Source of the DNA: Oscillatoriales cyanobacterium
Lineage (GTDB): Bacteria > Cyanobacteriota > Cyanobacteriia > Cyanobacteriales > Laspinemataceae
DNA length: 64,000 nucleotides
Assembly (NCBI GenBank): GCA_011390955.1
Contig: JAABRM010000034.1
Span: 1-64,000, forward strand
Direction of reading: 5' to 3'
Every line of letters starts with the position of its first letter. Position 1 is the stretch's first letter. A model generated the notes under the pieces. It was not told the DNA's origin and did no database searches. It saw only the letters and a program-made list of their open reading frames with translations. The position numbers were made by a program, and so were the translations under genes. Shown one piece after another: positions 53,601 to 62,109 of this stretch.

Positions 53601-56237
53601 CACGAAACGAGCCAACATTTCCATCTCGGCAAAATCACCATTGAGATAAGCTACCTCGGTGGCTAAGGTATAAAGATTTCGGGTTAAAATATAATCACAA
53701 TCCCAGCCATTATTACCGAGTAATTGCATCCCCACCCCTAAATAGATCGCCGCTGCTTGATAAGCGGTGGAATTTTTGGCTTTTTCCCCGGCGGTGAAAT
53801 TGAGTTGGGCTAGATGAATTCGCTGCTGAAGGTCTGTAATTAAATGTTGACCGTAATTTAACTGGTTTACCAGTTCAAAAATGCGGTTTTCTGGATCTTG
53901 TTCGGCAAATTTATCGAGTAATTTTTGGCCAATTTTTAGATGCGTGCTTTGTTTCAAAGGTTCGGGAATCAGGGAATAAGCCGCTTGCTGAATGCGATCG
54001 TGCAAAAAGCGATATTTTACCGCCATATAAGGGGGAAGCATTCCGGCAATTGATTCATCGCTGGACATGAAAGATTGACTCTCGGAATGTTTCGCCTCGC
54101 CTCCTTGGAACAACTTATAAGTCTCACTTTGGGGCACTACAAATCCCTCTGGCAAAGCTGTCCATAAATGAGCCGCCACTTCTGATATGGCGCGATCGCA
54201 GGCGATCGCCAAAGTTTCCAAATCAAACTGGTTGCCAATACAAGCGGCTAACTTTAAAACTTCCTGAGTTACTTCCGGCAATTTCCGCAACCGCCCCACC
54301 ATAAATTCCACCACATTATCCGTCAAAGCTAACTGACGAACTTGGCTGAGATTACACTGCCAGTAAAGGGCATCCGGGTTAAAAGTAATCCAGCCATCTT
54401 TATATAAACCTTGCAAAAAATGCGTGGTAAAAAAGGGATTTCCTTGAGTTTTTTGGTAAATTAATTGGGACAATGGGGCGGCAATGTCTAAGTCACAGAG
54501 TAAGGCGTCAGCCACTAAATGATTAATATCTGCTTGAGTCAAAGGGGATAAAGTCAAGGTATTAATATTTGCCCCTTGTTGTTGAATCTCATTTAAAGTC
54601 AACATTAAGGGATGAGTGCTGAATACTTCGTTATCCCGATAAGCCCCTAAAATCAGTAAATAACCTGTTTCCGAATCCGCCATTAACAGCTTCAGCAAAT
54701 TTAAAGAAGCTGAGTCTGCCCATTGCAAATCGTCCAGGAAAAGCACCAGGGGATGTTCTTTGGTGGCTAACACCCGCAGGAAATTACTAAACAGCAAATT
54801 AAACCGATTTTGGGCGGCACTGCCCGCAAGTTCTGGGACTGGAGGCTGCGGGCTGATAATGCGTTCTAGTTCGGGAATCACATCGATAATTACCCGCCCC
54901 TGAACCCCAAGGGCTTTGCGGATTTTCTGTTGCCAATTGGCGATTTCTATATCGGATTCCGCTAATAGTTGTTCCATTAAATCTCGAAAGGCTTGAACGA
55001 TCGCACTAAAAGGAATATTGCGATTAAATTGGTCAAATTTGCCTTTAATAAAATAACCCCGTTGTTTCACAATTGGTTTGTGAACTTCGTTAATGACAGC
55101 GGTTTTGCCAATCCCAGAAAATCCCGCCACCAGCATCACTTCAATCTCTGGCAGGGCTTCATTCTCACCAGTCCAAGCTTGCGGGGGATTAGCCACCCGT
55201 TCAAAAGCATCGAGTAAAGCTTGGACTTCTCTGGCTCTACCGTAGAGTTTTTCGGGAATACAAAAGCGATCGGAGCGATCCATTTCCCCTACTTGAAAAC
55301 TGGTAATTTTACCCGTAGTTTCTAACTCTTGGCGACATCTTTCTAAGTCATGTTTTAAACCCAAAGCACTCTGATAGCGATCTTCCGCATTTTTCGCCAT
55401 TAATTTGAGGACAATATTGGCAATAACTTGGGATGTAGGGTGTAGGGTGCAGGGTGTAGGGTGTAGGGTGTAGGGTGTAGGGGTGTTCTTTATCTCCTCT
55501 GCTCCTCTGCTGATGGCGGGTCCCTGTTCCCTGTTGCCTAACAACGGCGGCATTTTGGCAATATGACAATGGATTAATTCCATCGGGTCATCACTGGTAA
55601 ATGGCAAGTGACCTGTGAGCAATTCATAGAAAGTTACGCCCAAGGAATAGAAATCGGTACGATAGTCAATGCCTCGGTTCATTCTGCCGGTTTGTTCGGG
55701 AGAAATATAGGCCAAAGTTCCTTCGAGAACGTTGGGATTGATCTGTTGTTGTTCTTCTTTGGTCAGCAGCGTGGAAATGCTAAAATCAACCAGTTTCACT
55801 TGTTTAGTTTCCGGGTGAATGATGATATTAGCTGGTTTAATATCTTTGTGAATAATTCGCTGTTGACCCAGATAATGCAAAGCATCGGCAAGTTGAATGG
55901 CAATGTGGAGAAATTCAGTCAGGGAACGGGATGATTTTTGCCAATATTCCCCCAAAGCGATCGCGCCCAAATCCGGCATGACTAAAGCATAACCGTTGCC
56001 ATAGGGTTCTAGGGCTAGGGGTTGAACAATGTAGGGGGAATTTAAATGATGGGTGATGACATATTGGTTGCGGAAATGAACTAATTCATTAAAGCTGGGG
56101 TGGGGGTTGCGTAACACTTTGACGATCGCCGGTTTGCCTGTGGAGCATTGAATCGCTCCATAGACCAAGGTGCGGGTTCCGGTATAAATAAGCTTTGTTT
56201 CCTGATAGCCATGTAAATTAAGCATGATCGTTACCAT
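50685..56237 (-). CDS. Giant Ser/Thr kinase-AAA-GAF-histidine kinase, copy 2
   Basis: 1850 aa, same domain order as copy 1. The first 330 residues are close to copy 1 ([20 protein letters not shown], then [15 protein letters not shown]), while the GAF and HisKA/HATPase portions ([20 protein letters not shown], phospho-His1597; NRIFEQGFTTKKVGKGTGLG) match copies 3 and 4 better, so it looks mosaic. The repeat-encoded insert at 232-270 includes heptapeptide YTLHPTP. Walker [11 protein letters not shown] and Walker [11 protein letters not shown] are intact. It starts 99 bp before copy 1. Confidence 0.94.
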   Translation of the reverse strand: MVTIMLNLHGYQETKLIYTGTRTLVYGAIQCSTGKPAIVKVLRNPHPSFNELVHFRNQYVITHHLNSPYIVQPLALEPYGNGYALVMPDLGAIALGEYWQKSSRSLTEFLHIAIQLADALHYLGQQRIIHKDIKPANIIIHPETKQVKLVDFSISTLLTKEEQQQINPNVLEGTLAYISPEQTGRMNRGIDYRTDFYSLGVTFYELLTGHLPFTSDDPMELIHCHIAKMPPLLGNREQGPAISRGAEEIKNTPTPYTLHPTPCTLHPTSQVIANIVLKLMAKNAEDRYQSALGLKHDLERCRQELETTGKITSFQVGEMDRSDRFCIPEKLYGRAREVQALLDAFERVANPPQAWTGENEALPEIEVMLVAGFSGIGKTAVINEVHKPIVKQRGYFIKGKFDQFNRNIPFSAIVQAFRDLMEQLLAESDIEIANWQQKIRKALGVQGRVIIDVIPELERIISPQPPVPELAGSAAQNRFNLLFSNFLRVLATKEHPLVLFLDDLQWADSASLNLLKLLMADSETGYLLILGAYRDNEVFSTHPLMLTLNEIQQQGANINTLTLSPLTQADINHLVADALLCDLDIAAPLSQLIYQKTQGNPFFTTHFLQGLYKDGWITFNPDALYWQCNLSQVRQLALTDNVVEFMVGRLRKLPEVTQEVLKLAACIGNQFDLETLAIACDRAISEVAAHLWTALPEGFVVPQSETYKLFQGGEAKHSESQSFMSSDESIAGMLPPYMAVKYRFLHDRIQQAAYSLIPEPLKQSTHLKIGQKLLDKFAEQDPENRIFELVNQLNYGQHLITDLQQRIHLAQLNFTAGEKAKNSTAYQAAAIYLGVGMQLLGNNGWDCDYILTRNLYTLATEVAYLNGDFAEMEMLARFVLRHGQTLLDKITVYETLIVAHIVQNQQLLAVKTALSVLQQLGISLPEQPTTADFTQGLESVNQKLQGCPIEDLVNLPLISDRNIAAGMRILASIFSAAYVTVPALVPLIAFKIVNLSIQSGNAPDSAFGYSLHGLILCGVLGDIKSGYAYGKVAHSLLERGQAKGYQAKVREIFATFIQHWQESLHATLPLLMQSYQDGLEEGDLEFSGYSLSNYAYHSLWLGKNLKDLAQEIASHNEALAKINQNVAQTHHKIHWQTLLNLLGEVENPQILVGQVYDATAMQSWHEEKGDLTGLAFLSLCQMFLSYLFGDAPTAATHSTTVIQYLGALIGSSCIGVFHFYDSLVQLANLDPQLTDPPKEILDRVNANQEKIAKWAEYAPMNYQHKFDLVAAEKYRLLGETLKAIEFYDRAIAGAKENRYLPEEALANELAAKFYLAWGKEKVAAGYLTDAYYCYARWGAVAKTQQLEAKYPQLLMPILQKQRLELNHGSLELITQTILSSTKTQTSSSEISDTLDFASLIQAAQALSRVIELNPLLAEICRIILTNSGAEKVVLVIPDRGQWQLRAIAQITSNGTVGTSTATEPLTPESPVPIRLIQYVKNTGKTVLINEGKTQISGIIEGYLLQYQPQSVFCLPLLSQGQLMAILYLENSTTKGVFTLNRQAIIQFLCTQAAISLQNAQLYDRTQQALQELQQAQLQIVQSEKMSALGNLVAGIAHEINNPTGFLEGNIKPAKNYLKDLFYLIDVCLTKCDTQDPDIKMALAEIDLDFVRDDFANLLESMEVGIDRLKNISKSLRIFSRKDREEKTAFNLSDGIDSTLLILQHRTKANQDRPEIKIVKNYQIIPEIKCFSGQLNQVFMNILANAIDAFDEKNQGRTYAEIKAHPNQIEISLLPLPNDRVKIQIQDNAGGMTPETLNRIFEQGFTTKKVGKGTGLGMAIAHQIITEKHGGTIECESTLGEGSTFTIAIPQ
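55431..55546 (-). repeat. Repeat arrays inside kinase copy 2
   Basis: TGTAGGG heptamers (55431-55482), a short CTCCTCTG array (55494-55512) and TCCCTGT units (55523-55540), in frame at the same site as in copy 1. The TGTAGGG unit is the one found at the left edge of the window. Confidence 0.88.
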
Positions 56238-56289
56238 GAATAAAATGAACGAGAAAATTCATCTAATATCAAGTCCGTGTATTTTCTAA

Positions 56290-56340
56290 TTATCTACAAA
56301 GCGCTGTCATTCCCGCTTTCGCGGGAATCCATCTTAACGA
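56290..56340. repeat. REP-like palindrome inserted in the duplicated spacer
   Basis: GTCATTCCCGCTTTCGCGGG and AATCCATC resemble REP-like units at about 22110 and 33737. Spacer sequence on both sides (AAAATTCATCTAAT; TTCTCTATTATGCCGAT) matches the shorter spacer at 50605-50650, so about 110 bp was inserted here. Confidence 0.65.
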
Positions 56341-56425
56341 TAGAGAATTGTTTTTGTAACCGCTCAACCGAACTCGATCTCATTTCTCTATTATGCCGAT
56401 AAAACTACGGCATGGAGGTAAACTT

Positions 56426-59400
56426 TTATTGAGGGCTTTCTGAGTCCTCTCCTATAGGGATCGCGATCGTGAACTTGCTACCCTTTCCTAGGGTCGATTC
56501 ACATTCTATCGTACCACCGTGTTTGTTTGTAATAATTTGATAAGCGATCGCCATCCCCAACCCGGTGCCTTTGCCCACTTCTTTAGTAGTAAAACCTTGC
56601 TCAAAAATTCGCCCTTGCGTCTCTGGACTCATCCCACAACCATTATCTTGAAGCTCAATTTTTACTTGACCATTTTCCATATAAGTGCGAATCGTAATGC
56701 AATTCGGATTCGCCTTAATTTCCGTATATGTCTTGCCCTGGTTTGCTTCATCAAAAGCATCGATCGCATTCGCCATAATATTCATAAACACCTGATTCAG
56801 TTGACCGGGAAAACATTTGATAATTGGCAATTTACCGTAATCTTTAATAATTTGAATTGGCGGTCGCTGTGCCTCGGCTTTAGTCCGATGCCGCAGAATC
56901 AGTAATGTACTATCAATTCCGTCATGGATATTAAACTTAGTCTTTTGTTCCTCATCCTTGCGAGAAAAAGTTCGCAAACTTTTACTAATACTCCGAATGC
57001 GCTCCAAGCCGACATTCATCGATTCTAGCAAATTCGGTAAATCTTCTCGGATGAATTCCAAGTCTATCTCAGAAATTTTGGCCGCGATCGCCACAGTAGA
57101 GGCAGGAAACTCCGATTGATAGAGGGAAATCAAATTCAATAAATCTTTCACATATTCTTTAGCGGGTTGAATATTCCCTTTGAGGAAGTTAGTAGGATTA
57201 TTAATCTCATGGGCAATTCCGGCCATTAAATTACCCAAGGCGGACATTTTTTCGCTTTGTACCAGTTGCAACTGGGTTTGTTGTAAATTCAAGAGTGCTT
57301 GTTGTGCTTGGTCATAGAGTTGAGCATTTTGCAGAGAAATCGCTGCTTGAGTACAGAAAAATTGCACAATCCTCTGACGATAGGGACTAAAAACGCCTTT
57401 GGTAGTCAGATGTTCTAGGTATAATACCGCCACTAATTTACCTTGATTCATTAAGGGTAAACAAAGGACACTTTGAGGTTGCTGTTGCGGCAAGTAACCT
57501 GCCAGAATGCCTGAAAATTCCGGTTTAAATTCCTCAATTACCACGAGTTTTTGCGTATTTTTGACATATTGAATTAAGCGAATGGGAACTAAACTATCAA
57601 CAGGATCGACAGGATCGACAGTTAACGCTTGGTCTTCGATACTGGTTTCCACATGACCATCGCTGCTTAATCGAGTCATGGCTCGTAGGTGCCATTGGTC
57701 ATCCTGGGGAATCAGTAACATTGCCTTTTGTGCCCCTGAATTGGTTAAAATAATCTGGCAAATATTCGCCAGCAGTGGATTTAGTTCAATGGTACTGGAG
57801 AGAGACTGAGCCGCTTGTAGAATTGAGGCCAAATCTAACTTATCAGAGAGTGATGTAATGCTACTTTCACTGTATGTGCTGGCAACGATTGTTTGAGTGA
57901 AATTTTTCAAACTATTCCAGGTATTTAATTCAACCTGTTGCTCTTGCCGAATGGAACTTAACAATTGGGGATATTTTTTCTCCAGTTGGTCAATTTTAGT
58001 CTTAGCTCCCCAACGAGCATAACCGTAGTAAGCTTGCTGCATATAGGCAGCCGCAATTGTTTCTTTACCCCAGTCGAGGTAAAACTTAGCTGCCAGTTCA
58101 TTGGCTAAGGCTTCTTCTTGAATAAAACCGTTTTCTTTGGCTCCGGCAATGGCTTGGTCATACATTTCTATGGCTGCCAATTTTTCCCCTAATACTCGAT
58201 GTGTTTCGGCGGCTACTAGGTTAAATTTATGTAAATGATTCGCGGGGGCGTGTTCTGCCCATTTTGCCATTTTTTCTTGATTAGCGGCTACTTTGGCTAA
58301 CTGGGTTTGGACTTGGCTGTCCGCGTGATGATTTAACCATTGCAGTCGCGCTAATGAATCATAAAAATAAAACACGGGAACGACAAATATCCCGGATACT
58401 CCATCTAAATATGTTTCGGCAATGCCCGCATTTTCCATCGCTAAATCTACTTGTTCTAACAAATAATTGAGGATTAGCTTGTGGCTATGGATGAGATGAA
58501 GGGCGAGATGATCTTTGATTTGCTGATGAAACGGTAAAGCTGTGGCCTCGTTGTACGCTTCACCCACTAAATTTCCAGGAAATTCCGTGGGTTTGATTAA
58601 GTTTAAAATTACCTGCCGATGCAGTTCCAGCCAGGATAAAACCGTTTCCTGTTTTAGTTCCCGGAGTGCGTGGCTGTAACTCTTTATTTCCCCTTCCAGT
58701 TCTATTAAGTTAGTCCCGGCAAAATAAGAGTTGCAAATCCCGTAAAAAGCACAATAAGTAGCAAAGATAATATCTCCAGTTTCTAAGGCGACTTGATAGG
58801 CGGAAAGAAGAGGTTTAATGGTAGCGCTGACGGGTTCTTTCCAATGTTTAATTCCGGCGTCAGTGCAGACAACCACCTTGGCAGTAATTTCTTTAGCATT
58901 GAATTTAGATAAGAGGGCTGAAGCCAGTTGGCCAAATTGATAACCGGATTCAATGTCTCCCACTACGGCACAAAGACTGAGGCCATAATTTCCATAAGAA
59001 AAAGCAGCATTGGTGGCATTGCCGTTTTTAATCAATAATTTCACCTGCTCGCAGACAATTAGAGGTAAAAATTGAGGTTGAGCTATATAAGCTGGGGAAA
59101 TAATCGTGTCCAAAATGCGTAAAGCCGCTTGTTTTTCTGGATCGGTCATTTCTGGCAAGTTGACTAATTCCGCAATTGCCCGATCGCACCATAAGGATTT
59201 TGTTTCAGCATATACCTGGTGAATATCGGCAATTGTTGGGGATTCAGGAAAGCTTATGCCGAATAATTTTAAAACAGCTAAGGCCGTTTCGATCGCCGCT
59301 AAAAATTGCTTTTGGACGGTATAAGCTTGGAGCTTTACTTGATAAACTGCGACTCGATCTAATAGCGATCGCCCCTCGCGCAATACCTCCTCAATTAATG

Positions 59401-61993
59401 CCTCCATTTTGGCAAAATCACCATTGAGATATGCCACCTCTGCCGCCGATTCGGACAAAGCTAAAGTTAACGGATATTGACTCTGCCAACAGTCTGCTGG
59501 GAGTAGTTCTCGACCCACAGCAAAATAATTTTCCGCCGCACTATAAGCGGTTGCGGCTTTTGCTTTAGTTCCGGCAACTAAATTTAACTGCGCTAACTGT
59601 TCGCGCTCTTCTGGTTGAGTAATTAGCGACAATCCATAATTTAACTGATTGACCAGATCGAAAATTTTTTCTGCTCGCTCCGCTGCTGAAAGCTGATTTA
59701 ATAATAACTGTCCGATTTTTAGGTGAGTCGCTGGTTTTATCGATTCGGGAATCAAACTATAAGCAGCTTGTTGAATGCGATCGTGTAAAAAACGATAGCT
59801 AACGGAAATCTGCTCAGAAACCGGGTTGCTTAATTGAGTTTTGTTTTCTCGGCTTTTGTTTTCGCGGCTGATGTTAACGCCAGAACCCGGTTTTTTACCC
59901 TCGTTTTCCTCGAATTGAAACAATTTATAAGTTTGGTTTTCTGGCAGCACAAATCCTTCTTGCAAACTGTTCCATAAATCAGCGGATACCGCTTCTACTG
60001 GGCGATCGCACACCACAGCTAACGTCGTCAAATCAAACTGATTGCCAATACAAGCCGCCATTTTTAATACTTCCTGGGTTGCCTCTGGTAACTTCCGCAA
60101 CCGGGCGATCGTAAATTCCACCACATCAGCAGTCAAGGATAACTGTCGCACCTGAGTTAAATCACATTGCCAGTACAGGGCATTAGCATCGAAAGTAATA
60201 TAGCCATCTTCATGTAAACTTTGCAAAAACTGAGTAGTAAAAAATGGATTTCCCTGAGTTTTTTGATAGACCAATTCTGCTAATGGTTGCGCCAATTCTG
60301 GCGAACAGCGCAAGGTATCCGCCACCAACAGATTAATATTAACCTCGTTTAAAGCAGCTAAGGTTAATGTATTCAGATTTGCCCCTTGTTTCTGAATTTC
60401 ATTCAGGGTCAGGATTAACGGATGACCGGCAAATACTTCGTTATCCCGATAGGCTCCTAATAACAGCAAATAGCCCAAATCTGATTCGTTGCTTAACAGC
60501 TTCAGCAGATTTAATGATGCGGAATCAGCCCATTGTAAATCATCCAAAAATATCACCAAAGGATGTTCTTTGGTGGCGAATACGCGGACAAAAGAGCTAA
60601 ATAGTAGGTTAAAGCGATTTTGGGCTGCACTCCCAGAAAGTTCTGGGACTGGGGGTTGTTTGCCAATAATCAGTTCTAGTTCGGGAATTACATCAATAAT
60701 AACTTGTCCATTTTCTCCCAACTCTTTGATAATTTTGCTTTTCCAATTGTTTAATAAAGCCGCTGATTCACCAAGTAATTGCACCATTAAATCTCGAAAG
60801 GCTTGAACGATCGCACTAAAAGGAATATTGCGATTAAATTGGTCAAATTTGCCTTTAATAAAATAACCCCGTTGTTTCACAATTGGTTTGTGAACTTCGT
60901 TGATGACAGCGGTTTTGCCAATCCCGGAAAATCCCGCCACCAGCATTAATTCTTTGTTGCCGTTACTAACCCGCGCAAAAGCAGCCAACAAAGTTTGCAC
61001 TTCAATTTCTCTGCCGTAGATTTTTTCGGGAATACAAAAGCGAGCGCAAATATCCCGTTTTCCAATCTCAAACCCGGTAATTTCTCCGGTAGTTTCTAAC
61101 TGTTCCAAGCATTTTTCTAGATCGTGCTTTAACCCCAAAGCACTCTGATAGCGGTCTTCCGCATTTTTTGCGATTAATTTTAGGACAATATTGGCAATAA
61201 CTTGGGGAGTTTGTTCTTGGTTATTGGTTATTAGTTGTTGGTTATTTGTCATTCCTTGCTGGCTGCATAACAGATTCTCTTGTTCACTGCTACCCAAAAC
61301 CGGAGGAATTTTAGCAATATGACAATGGATTAATTCCATTGGGTCATTGGTTTCAAAAGGTAAGTGACCTGTTAACAATTCATAGAAAGTTACGCCCAAA
61401 GAATAGAAGTCGGTGCGATAGTCAATTCCCCGGTTCATTCTGCCCGTTTGTTCGGGAGAAATATAGGCGAGAGTTCCTTCTAAAACGTTGGGATCGATCG
61501 ATTGTTGCTGTTCTTTGGGCAGCAAAGTAGAGATGCTAAAGTCGATCAGTTTTACTTGCTTGGTTTCCGGGTGAATTAAGATATTAGCCGGTTTGATGTC
61601 TTTGTGAATAATTCGCTGTTGACCGAGATAGTGCAGGACATCCGCGAGTTGAATGGCAATGTGAAGAAAGTCGCTTAAAGAACGCGATGATTTTTGCCAG
61701 TAGTTAGGAAGAGCGATCGCACCCAAGTCAGGCATGATTAAAGCATAACCATTGCCGTAACGTTTCAGGGCAATGGGTTGAACAATGTTCTGGTGCTCTA
61801 AATTTTTAGCGATCGCATATTGGTTGCGGAACTGGAGTAACTCATTAAAGGTAGGATAGAGGTTGCGAAGCACTTTCACGATCGCCGGTTGTCGGTATTT
61901 TTCTCGCATCGCTCGATAAACTAGGGTGCGATTACCCACATAAAGTTGCTCAATTTCTTTGTAACCCGCTAAATTCAGCATTTTTATCACCAA
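56426..61993 (-). CDS. Giant Ser/Thr kinase-AAA-GAF-histidine kinase, copy 3
   Basis: 1855 aa with the same architecture. The N-terminus (LAGYKEIEQLYVGNRTLVYR) is more distant from copies 1 and 2. The repeat-encoded insert in the kinase domain is at 234-263. Walker [11 protein letters not shown], Walker [13 protein letters not shown] second insert at 688-728 (EENEGKKPGSGVNISRENKS and following) derives from AGAAACCGGGTT-type palindromes. HisKA His1595 ([14 protein letters not shown]), G2 GKGTGLGMAIAY. Followed by copy 2 after a 188-bp spacer. Confidence 0.94.
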   Translation of the reverse strand: MVIKMLNLAGYKEIEQLYVGNRTLVYRAMREKYRQPAIVKVLRNLYPTFNELLQFRNQYAIAKNLEHQNIVQPIALKRYGNGYALIMPDLGAIALPNYWQKSSRSLSDFLHIAIQLADVLHYLGQQRIIHKDIKPANILIHPETKQVKLIDFSISTLLPKEQQQSIDPNVLEGTLAYISPEQTGRMNRGIDYRTDFYSLGVTFYELLTGHLPFETNDPMELIHCHIAKIPPVLGSSEQENLLCSQQGMTNNQQLITNNQEQTPQVIANIVLKLIAKNAEDRYQSALGLKHDLEKCLEQLETTGEITGFEIGKRDICARFCIPEKIYGREIEVQTLLAAFARVSNGNKELMLVAGFSGIGKTAVINEVHKPIVKQRGYFIKGKFDQFNRNIPFSAIVQAFRDLMVQLLGESAALLNNWKSKIIKELGENGQVIIDVIPELELIIGKQPPVPELSGSAAQNRFNLLFSSFVRVFATKEHPLVIFLDDLQWADSASLNLLKLLSNESDLGYLLLLGAYRDNEVFAGHPLILTLNEIQKQGANLNTLTLAALNEVNINLLVADTLRCSPELAQPLAELVYQKTQGNPFFTTQFLQSLHEDGYITFDANALYWQCDLTQVRQLSLTADVVEFTIARLRKLPEATQEVLKMAACIGNQFDLTTLAVVCDRPVEAVSADLWNSLQEGFVLPENQTYKLFQFEENEGKKPGSGVNISRENKSRENKTQLSNPVSEQISVSYRFLHDRIQQAAYSLIPESIKPATHLKIGQLLLNQLSAAERAEKIFDLVNQLNYGLSLITQPEEREQLAQLNLVAGTKAKAATAYSAAENYFAVGRELLPADCWQSQYPLTLALSESAAEVAYLNGDFAKMEALIEEVLREGRSLLDRVAVYQVKLQAYTVQKQFLAAIETALAVLKLFGISFPESPTIADIHQVYAETKSLWCDRAIAELVNLPEMTDPEKQAALRILDTIISPAYIAQPQFLPLIVCEQVKLLIKNGNATNAAFSYGNYGLSLCAVVGDIESGYQFGQLASALLSKFNAKEITAKVVVCTDAGIKHWKEPVSATIKPLLSAYQVALETGDIIFATYCAFYGICNSYFAGTNLIELEGEIKSYSHALRELKQETVLSWLELHRQVILNLIKPTEFPGNLVGEAYNEATALPFHQQIKDHLALHLIHSHKLILNYLLEQVDLAMENAGIAETYLDGVSGIFVVPVFYFYDSLARLQWLNHHADSQVQTQLAKVAANQEKMAKWAEHAPANHLHKFNLVAAETHRVLGEKLAAIEMYDQAIAGAKENGFIQEEALANELAAKFYLDWGKETIAAAYMQQAYYGYARWGAKTKIDQLEKKYPQLLSSIRQEQQVELNTWNSLKNFTQTIVASTYSESSITSLSDKLDLASILQAAQSLSSTIELNPLLANICQIILTNSGAQKAMLLIPQDDQWHLRAMTRLSSDGHVETSIEDQALTVDPVDPVDSLVPIRLIQYVKNTQKLVVIEEFKPEFSGILAGYLPQQQPQSVLCLPLMNQGKLVAVLYLEHLTTKGVFSPYRQRIVQFFCTQAAISLQNAQLYDQAQQALLNLQQTQLQLVQSEKMSALGNLMAGIAHEINNPTNFLKGNIQPAKEYVKDLLNLISLYQSEFPASTVAIAAKISEIDLEFIREDLPNLLESMNVGLERIRSISKSLRTFSRKDEEQKTKFNIHDGIDSTLLILRHRTKAEAQRPPIQIIKDYGKLPIIKCFPGQLNQVFMNIMANAIDAFDEANQGKTYTEIKANPNCITIRTYMENGQVKIELQDNGCGMSPETQGRIFEQGFTTKEVGKGTGLGMAIAYQIITNKHGGTIECESTLGKGSKFTIAIPIGEDSESPQ
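61207..61275 (-). repeat. Short heptamer array inside kinase copy 3
   Basis: TTGGTTA and TTGTTGG units (61217-61250) at the same kinase-domain site as the arrays in copies 1 and 2. Here the unit type is the TTGTTGG family, giving NNQQLITNNQE in the protein. Confidence 0.85.
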
Positions 61994-62109
61994 TCGTCCT
62001 TGTAATTAACATAAATTATATCACCGATCCTGACACTTATCATCTACATCTAGAAGGCAAGATTAAGATAAATTGAGCCTAATTGAGCCTAATTTTTAGG
62101 CCGGTACTT

